Notes: generated by a model from the letters alone, not told the origin. A DNA stretch of 64,000 nt from Triplophysa rosa (GCF_024868665.1 NC_079893.1:14104583-14168582), one strand, 5' to 3'; shown: positions 23,343-37,434, counted from the stretch's first letter. Program-made: numbers and translations.

Positions 23343-24116
23343 CTGTAGCAAACTGCACAGAGATACACAGGTTGAGGATCCAAATGCAGTGTTTATTAGG
23401 GCAATCCAGAATCATAATCCTTATAACAGGCGAAGGGTCAAAACCATATAACCAGGGAGACCACTCAGAATTGTAACGAGTTACACTTGTGACACAGTCT
23501 CTGTTCATTCTTTTATAATGGTGATCATCCTGTAGTTTAAAAGTATCATCTTATCAAATGTAAGTTTGTTTCATGCTAATAATTGCATTATAAACAAACA
23601 GGATAGTTTTCTGTTAATAACAAGCTAATCAACTACAGAAAAAGCATACTGTGTGTATGATGACATTTAATGGTGTGAATGAAGTGTGAATAAGTGAGCG
23701 ACTGAATTCATTAATAAATTAGAATGTTTATGTGCGTAAGGAAATTACAAAATGAGTGGGAATGTGATCATGTTTAGATTACGTGTGGATAATGTACACA
23801 CTTTTTGCTGTATCAGAACTCAAAAGGTCCTAATATATACCAACATGGTACCAATATGTATCTTTAAAGTACTAATATTCACTCTAGTACTGATATGTAC
23901 GTCTGAGGTACTATGCACACTTTAGGTGCGAAGGTGTACTTTTTGAAATGATACCGTCCCAGTGATAACTTGGGTATTCTGACAGTGAGAGTATTTATTT
24001 ATATTTGCAAGCAATTTAGAAACACTAAATTGTAATTTGTCAGAAAATGCATTGCTGCAAGATCAAGGACTCCTTTGTGTGTCTTTTGCAAATAATGCAC
24101 TTATTTGAATGGAAGC
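23343..24116. other. Intergenic, includes a GTAC-rich repeat fragment
   Basis: At 23820-23955 the sequence alternates TACCAATATGTA-type motifs and ends GATACCGTCCCAGTGA, resembling a dispersed fish MITE with repeated GTACY motifs. No gene is seen. Confidence 0.4.
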
Positions 24117-24490
24117 CTTGAAGGGACAGTTCACCCCAAAATGAAAATTCTGTCATCCTTTACTCACCCTCAGATTGTTCCAAACCTGCATAAATGTCTA
24201 TTATAAAACAAAATAAACAAAGATATTTGGAAGAATGTAAGTAACCAAACCAACACATTCTCAACACACGCCAAAGGGGTACCCTGCGCGTTCAAAAGTG
24301 ACGCTGTGGGGCGCTGACCGAGCGTAAATATGTGACGAGTCGGGAGTGAGAAGGGGTTGACCAAACAGATCTCATCCCCCATTGACTCCCATAGTATATA
24401 TTTTCTCTAATATGCCAGTGATTGGGGGGATTAGATCTGATTGGTTACTGACATTCTTCCAAATATCGTCCTTTGTGTTCAGCAGAACAA
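24117..24490. repeat. Fragment of the AGTTCACCC-type element with an internal insertion
   Basis: GGGACAGTTCACCC, CATCCTTTACTCACCCTCAG and TTCCAAACCTGCATAAAT match the element at 32499-32932. The middle (about 24260-24360) is unrelated, suggesting an insertion or recombination. Confidence 0.6.
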
Positions 24491-24740
24491 TGCATTTACA
24501 TTAACAATGTAAATAATCCAGACTAACATTAGGTACAAAGAGGAAAGATTAGAAATCAGGATCCAGCTACACTATTTATGCAATCCTATACAGTAAGTCA
24601 TATATCAATAGAAATAGAAACATTAGAAAAAATTGGTTACTAATGAGGTTGCTCTTGGTGTGCCATCTAGATTCACTTAGTAGGACTAAAGCCTGCTACA
24701 GACTGCGATTTCAGCGATCTTATAATATCATGACAGGTCA

Positions 24741-25829
24741 CACTGCGCCAGTGTTAATTTCGTTAACGAAAACTATGACGAAAAGTATTCGTTAACGACA
24801 TGTTTTCACTGACGAAAACGAGACGATAACTAAATAAAAATGAATGCATGATAACTAAAACTGTAATAAAAATATACTGACATTTTCGTCAACTAATAAA
24901 AACGAGACGAAAATATTCTTGTCCCACCTGGCGGACATCAGTTTGCGCGCATGTGCTGCTTATCTCATATAAACGGCAGAAGTCTCTGGGAGAAGTGGAA
25001 GCACACACATGTATTCTGTGTCTCCACGCGGGTTACAAAGCGTCTTATTTTCCTTCACGATCGCCGGTAAAACGCCGCAAACTTGAAGCGCGACTGCAGG
25101 CGAGTCACCCCGAAACACATTACGAAGGCAAGCTCAAGTGTTTTTATATGCCTATGTTAACTTAACACGAGCTGCTGCATAACGTGAAATGCAACATAGA
25201 GTCAGCCAAAAGAAACCAGCGCTGTCCTCTACTGATTATAGAAGTGATGAAGTGAGTCAAACTGTACATTCCAACCAGTAACATGTTTGCATGACTAAAG
25301 AAATGTAATACAATTTATATAATATGTCTTTTTGAAAGCTATTCTCATTCATTGCTGTATCAGGCAAAGACAGTGCAGCTCTTTCTTCAAAGAGGCATGC
25401 CATGAGCCAATAGCCTTTGAGTGTGAGCCGTGTGCGTTTCATTGGTTGAATGAACTGAATGAACACGCCCTACTTAACGAGTCAATTGAGTCAAATGGAA
25501 TTGAACGAACTGGAACATGTCTTTCATGGTCTAATACTCCAACAATGCATATCTAGTTACTGGAATTTTCTGAAAAATAAAGGTAATGACCTGGTTTAAT
25601 TTTATTCTAAGGTGAAGTGAATTATGTCAAAACAGTTGAATCTTTGTATGGAACTATAATGTATATTTATTCGACTAAAATGTTTTTCATATTTCGTCGA
25701 CTAAAACTAGACTTAAACTAAAATGATGGGGTTGACTAAAATGTGACTAAAACTAAATTGCATTTTCGTCAAAAGACTATGACTAAAACTAAATCAAAAT
25801 TTGCTGTCAAAATTAACACTGCACTGCGC
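24741..25829. mobile_element. Non-autonomous hAT element with perfect 8-bp duplication
   Basis: The element at 24749-25821 (1073 bp) has tips CAGTGTTAATTT and AAATT(A)ACACTG-type inverted ends and is flanked on both sides by CACTGCGC (24741-24748 and 25822-25829). The subterminal sequence is packed with ACGAAAA/TTTCGT motifs, the likely binding repeats. No transposase frame is seen, so it depends on a transposase supplied elsewhere. Confidence 0.9.
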
Positions 25830-26491
25830 GACATGGATCTAATAAACTTGGGAACGACATGCATGTACACTTTAGGATGATGACACCTCCTGAATTTTAG
25901 GCTGTAGCGCAAGTTAGAAAATGTCATCAGCATGCGCAAATTGTAAACAAACACAGCAACATGAATCACTCTTTGGCAGTTGTGCTTTTCATGTGTGCTG
26001 GGAAAAAAGAAGAGGTTGCAGGGGAAGAGAGCAATATTATTATCTTTTTTTTATTTTTTCGCCTCCGTGGTTTAACTTTTATTGCCATGTAGTGTTTATC
26101 AATACGTCATTTCATGTTGCATTTTTAGTGGCTACTCAGTAGGCGTAGGTCATACGATCAAGCTAAATTTCTGACACTGCCAGAAAATGATCACAGGCAG
26201 TCTTTGATAGCAAGACCCTGACAAGGGCCGTCTTTCAGTCTCTCTCACTTTACGACCAGCTTTTAGGAGCCACAGCCACAGACAGCTCAAAATCACACGG
26301 TCTGTAGCAAGCTTAAGTGTTATATTCCCCAATAAGACATTTCCCATGCTTTAAGCGTGACAGATGAGCAGTCAAGAATATGGATAGAAGAAAGCAACCT
26401 GGTCCAAGGCTTCAATGGGTTCGTCAGGTAATGTGGGTAAAGTCATTATGAACACGTTACTTATATGTTATGAGATAGCTCTTGGTGAGCC

Positions 26492-26685
26492 ATCTAGAGC
26501 AGGGTTCCTCAAATCTTACCCTGGAGGGCCAGTGCCTTGCAGAGTTTAGATCCAACCTTGATCAGACACACCTGAGCAAGCTAATCAAGGTGTTCAGGAT
26601 CACTAGAAAATCAGCTGTGATGTTGGAGCTAAACTCTGCAGGGCACTGGCCCTCCAGGGTAGATTTGAGTAACCGTGATCTAGAA
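26492..26685. mobile_element. Short palindromic hAT MITE
   Basis: The element at 26500-26677 (178 bp) begins CAGGGTTCCTCAAAT and ends with its near inverse. The arms share CCCTGGAGGGCCAGTGCC and GCAGAGTTTAG. The flanks ATCTAGAG and ATCTAGAA form an 8-bp duplication with one mismatch. Confidence 0.85.
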
Positions 26686-26999
26686 TAAGAATCTGTTCAC
26701 ACACATAGGACTCATTGTGGCACATTCTTCAAGTGCATCTTAACAAAAGAAGCATAACATAGAACAGTGCAACACACTTACAAAAACTGTCATGTATGTA
26801 TGATGACATAAATAGTTCCATCCGTGGGACTTGTTTTTACAGGTTTTCATAATGAATTAGCACTCTGAAGAATTTTAGAGCTTTGTTTATTGAACACTTC
26901 ACATATAAAAAAATCAAGGAAAATTCAATTCCTCATGTCAAAACTATGGACTTTTAGTAGTTCAAGGATATCAAATCCACCATAAGAGGTAGAGCTTTT
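26686..26999. other. Intergenic, nothing recognised
   Basis: AT-rich sequence without a supported feature. Confidence 0.4.
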
Positions 27000-27427
27000 T
27001 TGCATCTGGCGCCTAAACTGAACGGCCTGCCTGACACCAATTTCGGTTCAGATACTCTAAGTTTAAATCTAGACTAAAGACATATCTCTTCAGCCAAGCA
27101 TACACATAATGTGGTAATCTTTGCACTTAAGTTTTTTTAGATAAAAAAGGTAATAATTATCCTCTGCCATAAGACTTAAGAACATCTGCTCTGCTTAACC
27201 AGCCAATATGCCTGCTCCGGATCCAGCCTCTCACATAGATGTAGCGGTAACATGTCGTCAGCCCATGCAAGGACTTCAGAGGATGCCAGCTCTGTATTCT
27301 GAACTAATTGTTTCACATTTTTATTTGTGTTTTATGTATACTGTACATTGTGTCTTCTATAAAGCTGCTTTGCAACACTGTAAACTGTGAAAAGCGCTAT
27401 ACAAATACTTTTGAGTTGAATTGAATT
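27000..27427 (+). mobile_element. LINE 3' tail fragment
   Basis: It contains a frame reading FKSRLKTYLFSQAYT (end of a LINE ORF2) near 27065-27110 and terminates in AAGCGCTATACAAATACTTT followed by TTGAATTGAATT, the kind of simple 3' repeat on which LINE reverse transcription starts. It is strongly 5'-truncated. Confidence 0.55.
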
Positions 27428-28737
27428 TAAAAGACCTTTAAAGTCTTGTTTCCCCTATACAGTCCAAAGACTGAAGACCAAAGGTTTAGGTGAATTGGAA
27501 TTACTCAACGTGTGTGCAAGTGTGTGTATGTGTACTGTGTGGTTTGATAAAAGAAACACAGTCTGATCCTTTGTCTGTTTTCCTCTGTTGTGGGTAGGAG
27601 AATGCATCCATTCTTTCTTTATCTTGCAGCCCATAATACCCGATAAACCAGATTTCATTTTAATGAAATGTGAGTTATAAAGTCATATCACTGTGTGGGA
27701 AACAAACGACAATAGAAAACCGCATGCGTGTCTTACAATGTCCTTTTCAACCAGAACTAGTAAACCGGAACGTTGACAAACCACAAATTCTCTGCAACCT
27801 GTGAATAATTAGTTTTTTGCAAGGGCAGAATTAAAATGGCAGTCATGTTTACACAATATTATGACTGAAAATATAAATGTAAATAAAACTAATCTGGTAT
27901 CGTTTGATCTTCAGTATTTAAAAAATCTGTGATTTAAGTAACCCCCTCACAGTTCCCTTTTATATATTTTCCATTTCATATGGTTTGGCCTTGGTGTTTA
28001 TATATACACCAGCACTGTCATAATACTTTGTAAATATTGACGCAATTTGAAAACTTTACAGCCCTGTTTGGCATTTCGACCTTTGTCATGTCCTTCAATA
28101 TTAAGTCATCAGACCCTCCTTTTTGTGTAATATTAACTCTGTTCCCACCTAAAATGACTTTCAGTAATCTTTAGGGATTGTATGATTTCTAACATAATTC
28201 TGACAAACAACATTTAAGGTATGCATGAATTTTATCATTGTGTTTCAGACATAAAAAAATTCTGTGTATGAACTGAGTTATCTTTGGGCTGAAGTTGTTG
28301 CTTCTCTGCTGTAAGTGTTGGTCTGCTTACTCTGGTTTTTGTCATATTCCACATGTCCGACAGGTATGCAAATCTGTCTTGCAGTTTCACAGTCACTCTG
28401 CAAGACGTTCGACAGACTAAATCAAATGATCTTTCCCACCTCTCTCTGCCTTAAAGGAGATCAGATTATAAAAAGACTCTCGAAAGACCAATCTATCTAT
28501 TCTTTCTATCTCTTCCTTAGAAGTAATGAGAAAGAGGTGTGGCTTCAGCTCTCCTGAGGCAGGTATACCCGGAAACAGAAGAAGGGGAGGGTTTACCTGC
28601 ATGGTGTTGGTGTACACAGCCATAGAAGCACCACTGCACCTGTTCCTCTTCCCAGACTCTCCCCTTTCTCTCTCTCTCTCGCTCTCTCTCACTTGTACTC
28701 CAGACAGCATATCAAAAGGGATCAGAAAGGGGTCAAC
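27428..28737. promoter_or_regulatory. 5' flank of arhgef38
   Basis: Upstream region and presumed 5' UTR of arhgef38. A CT-rich run at about 28661-28692 lies just upstream of the start codon. No TATA box at a useful distance was identified. Confidence 0.35.
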
Positions 28738-31700
28738 ATGGATCCCAACCAGGCCATTCAGCTTGAAAGAGACTTTGGAAAGGGAGACAAGAAAGAAAAG
28801 GATAAAACCATTAAAAGAAGAAATAGACCTTTTCTAAGATACCTGGAGAGGAGGAGGACAGATACTATTGTGGATGATAGTGATTGTAAAGGTGACATCA
28901 ACATCGGGACTTTGGTGAGAAGGAGCCAATCTGACAAAACAGAGTACAGTGCTAAACTTAAAGGTAATTTATTACGTTCCAGGCAGGTCACTTTTTTTGC
29001 CTCATTTGAATGAACTTGCGATTTCTTAAAGTGGTTAACCTTCAGGTAATTTTGTAGTAAAGCCTTGAAGCCAAGGACAAAGGGCTGTCATCTCAGATTC
29101 CATTAGATCTTTGTCCGGAGTTAAACAGAAGAGAAGAGCATATGTGCGTACTGATGCTTAGCACCTGTTGCGTTGTTACATTACAGAAAGAGCTCTATTC
29201 CCACTGGACTGATGTCACATATGCAAACTGAACCTCGGTCACTGCTGAACATGGTTGTGGAACATTTGTAAACAACCTCAGTCACAATGTCTATGTTGTT
29301 TACTGTATCAGGAAGTTACAAAATCTAAGAATCTTTTCAAATTTGGTTTGTTGTTTCCGCGCTGCCATCATCTCTTGCACTGTCATTACATTTCTGATTT
29401 TATGGATGAGAAAAACAAATGAGACATAATATATAGTAAGTATTCATGCGTTTATTTATTTTCACTGAATGAATGAATGTCATGACACTCTGTGTTCTGT
29501 GTGTCATCACAATCACAATTTGACAGTGACATCAGCTGTTCAGGTAGCTAGTTTATCAAGTTTAACTACCTGCACTCAACAGGGAATGAAGCATGTCAGG
29601 CCGGCCGAGTCGTGAGGCAATGTCATAGCTATGAAGACAGTCTAGTCACACAAGCTTCTTAGCAAGCTTTGAGTTTTACGAAATACAAACTGAGTGGTTG
29701 TTTCATTCGGATACTTCACGATTACTCCAACAAACAAACAACCATGTCATGTGTTCAGTGATGTATTTGAATGTCACACACGCAGCATATTTGTTGTATG
29801 GTGTATGTCAGCATTTTTACAGCATTGTAAAGCATCTCATTGTAGTTGTAGAAGCATAAGCGATCTGACTCAGAATTGCACCCTGTTTAAATAACTTTTT
29901 CAGAAATTGTTGTTGTTAAATGAACTATTCTAAGCCATGAATTCATTTTATATATTTTTCTTACATTTGAGATGTTCAAGGATGCTTAAAGCTATTTAAT
30001 CTTACTGCATAGTAGTGTATGTCATTGCTAACCATCTGTCACATGACACAGCAAAGACGACTTTTAAATTCAAATACTGTATCATGACCTCATTGAGAAA
30101 AAGGAAATGCTTAGCCAGACATCAAGTCAATACTTAAACAATGAAAAAGAATATTGTTTAAGTTAGTATGAAAGTGTGGTATAAATGTGCATGTAATTCA
30201 GGTAACCCTTTCTGATACTGATATGTCTGTCCAAGTGGAAAAAGTCCAAAGAAAACACTTGATCACATGAGACATTAGGTCTTACTAGACACTTGCAGGG
30301 CTGGTTTCACTTGTGTTTGCGTGCATGCGTGTGTGAGATGTTAAATGTTTGCATCATGTGTGTTTACTTTGTGTTATTGAATCGAACCAGGTAGGGTGGG
30401 TGTCTTAGTCTCTGAATCCTTGATAGGCTAATAATTATTGATACAACACAAAGGTACTGGAGCTATATCAACATTGACAGAACACAGACACACATCACAG
30501 AGCTATACTTCAGTCGTGTAATGTTTTCCTGCAGAAATGCGATCTGTTCTGAGTGGCTGGCTTACAATGACGTCTGTGTTTTCTATTCATGGGAATATCC
30601 TGCCAGTGAAAGTCGGCTAAAATGCAGGTTCACCAGATTCAGATATTCATTTATTACTGATGAAAGATGCTAAGGTGACTTTATGGTGATTCAGTTGCTT
30701 CCCTGACAGTCATGTATGAAGGATTTTGTTCCAGCTATTATGCATTAAGACTTGAGTATATTACAGGGATTATTAAGGCAGACATTATGTGATTCAATGT
30801 GAATGAGAGTGAAACACAACTCCTCCATTGTGTCAGAAACTTTGCTCCTCAAAGACTTGCTCCTCAAATTATATTTGTGCATTGTATGCAATATTTCACA
30901 GTTAAGTTTCTGAAGGTCTCGGGTTTCTTGGCTGGTTACGATTTCAAACTTAAAATGAAAATGTATGTTTTTAGAAGCACTGCATTCCTTAAGGTCAATG
31001 TAAATTAAAATGATTCACAATACTGTACATATAAATGCTTTGCAAAATTATTAGAATAGAGTCAAAAGATTTGTCTGTGTGAACACTAAGGTGCATCTTT
31101 CAGAATGTAGTTATGGTTGTGTGCAGGTAGCTACAGAAGACGTTCACAGGCTTTGCAGCATTACATCACTGTGTTGAAAAGTAATATGACACTTGGCCCC
31201 ACCTTTGCCTGTAGCCTCTCTCTCTCTGAAAGGAGGAAGTGTTACATGTAGGTGATCAGGAAACAAAAAATCATCTACTTCCCAAAGCACATGCCTGCTT
31301 TGTTTGCAGTCTGATAGCAGCCAGATATACAGTGTCATTTTTTGCCTGTTTGGTTTATAAAATTCGTTTTAATTTATGACACATTATAAGGATACAACTA
31401 AAAAGACTCTTGTTGTGGTTATGTGTGTAATTATTCAGCCGTGCACCTGCAATTATAAATATGATATGACAAATATTCTATGGTTTAGAATATTTTATGT
31501 GTTTGTATGTTTTACAGATATTTTCTTATGAATCTAATTTTGTACAATTTTTCGGTCACTTTAGAAAAAATGACCCCCCATGATCTCTCATCACCTACCT
31601 CTCCGAACATGGATCCAGAGGAGATCCGGCACAGGAGGATGATAAAGCGGTCAAAGGTCATTGAGGAGCTGGTTAGGACAGAAGGAGATCATCAGAAGGA

Positions 31701-34700
31701 CTTGGATCTCTGCATAAGAGAGGTTCTGCTTCCTCTAAGAGAAGCTCAGGCATGTTCACTATTTCATTAAAGAATATATTTATATGATTATTTGATTTAT
31801 GCATGCGTTGATTTTTAATGGGCTATGATGATTGCTGTAGGTGGTGGACGTGGATCGACTATTCACCAACTTTGAGTCTGTGTGTGATGTTTCAGCTGAG
31901 CTGCTTCACAGGCTGCAACAAGCCATAGCCGAACCTGACCCTGAAACACAACTTATAGGTAACTTTTAAACACATACTGTACAACACATCCATATATTTC
32001 TTAAAATTTCTTAATAAAACAAATGATTGAAATGCTGGCTATTTTAGGAGAAGTGTTTATTCAGGCCAAATCTGTCATGGAGGATGTGTACAAAATTTAC
32101 TGCTATCATCACGACGAGGCTAATTCTTTACTCAACTCTTACGAGGGACAGGAGGACATCCAGCAGCATTTTAGGAGATGTATAGCAGCACTCAAGTAAG
32201 TATGATTAAATGCATTCATTTGCAAGACTACAAAAATATTATAACTAAATGTTGTAACATTATTATATATAATATTTTGTTGTCTTTCTCCTCACAGGCA
32301 AATATATGATCAAGAGTAAGTAGCAGTTTTATGATTTAAACAAAAATAACACAACCCAGCAAACAAGGATTTATTTAGACATTCTTTACAAAGGTTTATT
32401 GAGGGCATCATGACTGAGGCATACAATAAATTTTTTGCTTATTATTAGATACTGTATATAAAGAAACGTTTCATTTAAGCTGTACACAGTATGTAGTATT
32501 AAAGGGATAGTTCACCAAAAAATAAAAATACTGTCATCATTTACTCACCTTTGAGTTGTTCCAAATCTGCATAAATTTCTTTGTTCTAATGAACACAGAG
32601 AAAGATATTTGGAAGAATGCTTATAACCAACAGTTCTTGGACCCCATTGACTACCATAGGAAAAATTACTTGATAATTTATTTTGTTCTATTGAACACAA
32701 AATAAGATCTTTTGAAGAAAGTAAGACAGCAGACAGTTCTGGGGCACTTTTGACTACCATTGAATTTTTTCATACTATGCTAGTCAATGGGTTCCAAGAA
32801 CTGTTTAGTTACAAGCATTTGTCCAAATATCTTTCTCTGTGTTCAACCAAACAAATTTATACAGGTTTGGAACAACTAGAGAGAAAGTAATTCAGGACAG
32901 AATTTGCATGTTTGGGTGGACTATCCCTTTAAACCCATGACTTTGGCATTGATAGTGTCATGATTTTCCAGGTGACATGAACATAATGATATGTGAATAT
33001 TTACCTAGGTGAAATAATGTCTGAATAAGTCTGTTTATTCATGTTATTTTGTAGAGGAAAGCCCAATTTGCTTGATATGGGCTCTCTGCTCATTAAACCA
33101 GTACAGCGTATCATGAAATACCCTCTGCTATTGGCTGAATTGTGGAATGCCACACCAACTGACCACCCTGACAACAGGCCCTTACAAGAAGCGCTGACCA
33201 CTACAAAGATTATAAACATCAACATTAATGAGTTCAAGAGGAGGAAAGACATTGGTAAGAATTCTAATACATTGTGTACATAGTAAATATTCTAGAATCG
33301 TATTCACGCTGATCTTACTGAAAAATGCCATCAAACTCATTCAAAAATTCAATTAAATGAGCCTTTTGAACTAGATAAAACTTGTTTTATTTCAGTGCTT
33401 AAGTATAAGAGATCTGATGATGAAACCTCACTGATGGGCAAACTCAATAAGTTCAACATTCACTCAATCAGGAAAAAATCTGACCGGCTAACAAGCTATT
33501 TCAAGATTCTCACCGGTGTTGAGCCACAGGTACTGTATATGAAAACACGACATATATAATAATTAAATGTCTTTAAAGGTATTTAGATTTTTTATGTCTT
33601 TCCCTCCACAGGTAAGAGACGAAGGGTTTGACAGGGAAGAAAAGATGTTCCGTAGCCTTGAGAAAGCTGTGAGACAGCTAGTGAAAAACATCAACTGTTA
33701 CTTACTCTTCACTCAGGTATAAACACAAATAGACAAATGTGACTTCCTTTAACTCCTGTTTTTTGGAGACATGAAAAAATTCCACTTCATGCATTCTCTC
33801 TTTTGTATTTCTCTTTATATTGTAGGAAATGATATCCATTGCAATGCAGAACACACAGGACCTGGAAGCTATAATGAAGGATCCCGACAAGATAGACACA
33901 AATGGCTTTCAGGCAAAGAAAAATGGCAATGACCCATACAAAAAGTTTGTAAGTAGTGTTTACTTTGCTACAGAGAACATATTAAATGTTTCTATTGTAA
34001 ATGTAAATGCATGTATTTGAAAAAAACTGGTCATTTAGTATTCAAAAGATTTGTATGGTTTTTGTGTTTCAGAAAGATCATATGGAGCTCCTGGTTTTGG
34101 CTCCACTCTCCACTCTGCTGGGGATGTTTGCCTCACCCCAGAAGCTCATTCAGAAGCGTTATGATAAACTGTTGGATTATTGCAGCCAACTGGATTCCCG
34201 ATCCTCTAAAGAGGAACAGGGCCAGGCCAAAAAAGACTATGAGGCCCTCAATGCCCAGCTTCTTGAGGAGCTGCAATTCTTCAACCAAGCTGTAAGGACA
34301 GTCCTCACCAACTGCTTGATTTGTATAGTGAAATTAATAAGAGGGCTGATGGATGAAGCCCAACCACCCGTCCAACAGTTACCGGTGAGTTTAAGCAAGT
34401 GGAAAATGAATGATACGTTTTGAAAACCGAATGGCAAAATTGTTTGTAGAGTTTTGTCCAAGGCAACTGACAGAGCATTTTTTTCCGAGATGGTCAGGGT
34501 CAAGTGTCTTGCTCAAGGGCAAAATGGTGATTTAAGAACTTATTATCAGGTTACTCCTGAATCCAAACCTGCAACCACTGTGTTACCAAAAGCCATTAAC
34601 CTATTGTATTAGTAAAAATGATTTTGTATAGTTTCCCAGAGAGCCTGAAAAGTTCCCATTATGTGCATGATTGGATTTTTTGTTAAATAATACCTGAAAG

Positions 34701-36992
34701 ATCAGGTGATCAGATGAGCCTCAAAAATACAGCCACAAGCATGCAAATACATAAAGCACTTTGTAATTGCTGTTTAATGTGTTTAATGTGTTTTGGTAGG
34801 TTCCCTTGTCAAACTTCAGTGAAGTCCAAAATTCTATTATGGAGGAGCTGAGCAACCTAGCTTTTGTCAATGAAAATTCCCAAAAGCTGATGGAACGCAA
34901 AGTGAGCTTTGAGAAGCGAGACAGGAAAATGGTAAGTTTACTTTATACATCATATGTATGTCATTTACCTACATTGGCATTAAAGTCCCAGCTGATAAGA
35001 TGTATCTGTTCAAAGTGCTAAAATGTCTGACAACTCTCACAGGCCCCAGAGATCCCCAGACAAACAGAGGAACACAGAGCCCGGCTCCTGGAGGAGTATG
35101 TGGTGGATCGGCTATACCAGCTGAAGCGTAACTGCAATGCCTGTCAAGAACAAGACATCAGCCTGCTAGAGGGAGAGCTTGTTGCTTTGTTGGAAGAGAC
35201 AGACCCTATGGGCAGCAGTAGTCGCTGGCTAGTAGATACTGGATGTAAGCATGTTTTAATCTTTGTTTTTTGTTTTTGTATTAAAATACCATAACATTAA
35301 TTTATGAAGATGAGATAATAAATAAAAAATCCTCAGTCTAATAACAGGGAAGTTTTTGGTTTCATTTTTTACACTGCATGGTTTTACTGTATATCAAGCA
35401 GATGTATCAACATCTAATGTTTGCCTAGAGTTACGGTATTGACTTTATACTAATATTTCACAGCATAACACAATATATTGTCTTAGAAATGGTTGAAATA
35501 CTTTGTTTAGCACTTCTCATATTATTGCTTGCCTAAAATGAATCACTTTATTGTTTTCCTTGCTGTTTTATGAAGCTTTGGGTAAAAGCTAAATTCCTGA
35601 ATGTAAATGTAATATTAACTAAAGCATTATCAAGTCATGGAAATCTTCTATGTGTCCTATCTAAGGTAGCTCTCCATGACCTTACAGCGGAGCGTAATAA
35701 AATCCCTTATGGATTTTCTTTCATCACATGTCTTTCAAGTAGCCTCTCATTAACTCCACAGAGACTGTTGCTTCACAACAGAACCAACGTTCTGTTTGTA
35801 ACTAAGTATGTCAGGTGACTTATTGTCTCTATTAACTACAGGTGAAGATATTTGAACACTGTAGGCCTACTATGACTATATATCACAAGTAATATGTTAT
35901 TACCTATAGACCATTTCAGCATAAACGTTAGGCTATGTGACCCAAACTTACGGTATAAAGAATCCGCAAAAAATCAATAACTGTCGAGTATTTTTTTTTA
36001 ATGAATTTAATACAACTGATATACAATAAAAAAATATTAAATGAAATATAAAATAAATTGTTATATTATAATCAAACACAGTTAACTTCGGTCCAGCATG
36101 TGCGTCCGACGAAACCGTCTGTAATGTAACCTATTACCTCGCTCACTATGTGGAATTCATCATCCTCAAGACGATTATCTTTATCTATTTTTTTTCATAG
36201 ATTTGCTTGAAAGCTGATACTGAGACACCGCTCTGGTTGCACTTAGCTTTCATTCTTGTGCTCTTCTTACGTTACTCGTGCTGCTGCTGATAATGACATA
36301 TTTGTGTGCGCGTGTGTGCAGGTACGCAAGGCTATGTGTACTCTTCATTCCTAAAAGCCTACAACCCCCAGCGGGAGGTGACCGAGAGAACGGATGACTT
36401 TGACAACTTGAGTCTGTTCGTGTCAGGCAACAGGAGCAGCAGAAGCAGTAGTATGCGTAGCTTCAGTCAGTATAGCACTTCAGACAGTACGTCCCCTTCT
36501 ACTGAACCACTGGACGAGCAGGACACCTCTGAGGACAACCACGTAAGGCACACAAATATGACGTTATACGTTTCCGTGTGTAGCAAAACATTATTATTTA
36601 TTTATATGGGACGTACAGGTGCGCCAAAGTTCAGATTTTAACATACGAAATTTCAACTTGATTATAAATGACTAATGATGACTACTTCACAGTAAGAACA
36701 TTTCATAAATAAATTGGGTTAATTTAGAGTTCATAACGTTACTGTACTGTGCATGGATATACAGCACCACCCACTGATCATGTCAGACTGACTTTACTTT
36801 AATTTTCAGTTCTATGCAGTTTACGCATTCAAGGCACGCTGTGATAAAGAGCTCACACTTGAAGAGTACCAGCACGTTCGTATTCTTCAGTTTTCAGACC
36901 TCGGTGGTAACAAAGACTGGTGGCTCGCTGAAGCTAACGGACAGAGAGGCTACGTTCCTGCAAACTACCTTGGAAAAATGTCATACGCCTAA
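28738..36992 (+). CDS. arhgef38: Rho guanine nucleotide exchange factor 38
   Basis: Predicted to load GTP on Rho-family GTPases at membranes. Coding exons: 28738-28963, 31565-31749, 31841-31958, 32048-32195, 32298-32315, 33055-33254, 33396-33529, 33612-33716, 33826-33948, 34073-34384, 34800-34931, 35043-35244, 36322-36542, 36810-36992; total 2307 nt, 768 aa (human 777). Domains: DH from about residue 105 to 290, with [20 protein letters not shown] in its core; a BAR-like region to about 560; SH3-1 at about 585-655 split across exons 12 and 13 ([29 protein letters not shown]); SH3-2 in the last exon ([30 protein letters not shown]). The start ATG has A at -3 and G at +4 and opens MDPNQA. All introns are GT-AG except intron 2, which starts GC. 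Exon 5 is only 18 nt. Intron 5 carries a TTAA-type MITE. The family identification is strong; exchange activity is inferred. Confidence 0.93.
32499..32932. mobile_element. TTAA-flanked MITE in arhgef38 intron 5
   Basis: TTAAAGGGATAGTTCACC at the left pairs with GGTGGACTATCCCTTTAA at the right. The TTAA at each end is the expected target duplication of piggyBac- or Kolobok-type elements. The interior arms share AAGATATTTGG/CCAAATATCTT motifs in inverted order. There is no coding frame. Confidence 0.85.
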
Positions 36993-37038
36993 AATCAACC
37001 TTACTTGCTTATTTTTATATCAATATTAATGTAATTTA

Positions 37039-37044
37039 AATAAA
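37039..37044 (+). terminator. arhgef38 polyadenylation signal
   Basis: AATAAA 47 bases after the stop codon, so the 3' UTR would be very short. It is the only canonical signal before the convergent ints12 3' end. Confidence 0.7.
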
Positions 37045-37434
37045 GACTGTATTTTAAATTAAATATAGACGATATTTAAACTTAATTATGAAGGTCAACC
37101 CAGCACAGATTTTTGCACTACATTATGATGCTACCAACAGTGTTTGCCTAAACTATAGTCATTGTTACTGAGACATTGTTATTAATCAGAAAATATATTT
37201 TGTAAAAACAGATGAGAATCACTAATTATTGTATATAGTAATAATAATAATAATAATATATAAAAGCTTATGATATAAATTAATAAAATATTCACAATCA
37301 TGTAGTTGACCTTTGTCTATTTGCTTGTGCATTATTACATTTTTTTTTAAGCATTTTACATTTAGAACCTTAAGTTGCTTTAAGTAAAGCAAACATCTTG
37401 TAAAAAAATCAGACATTTCTAAAAAAGGAAGTTA

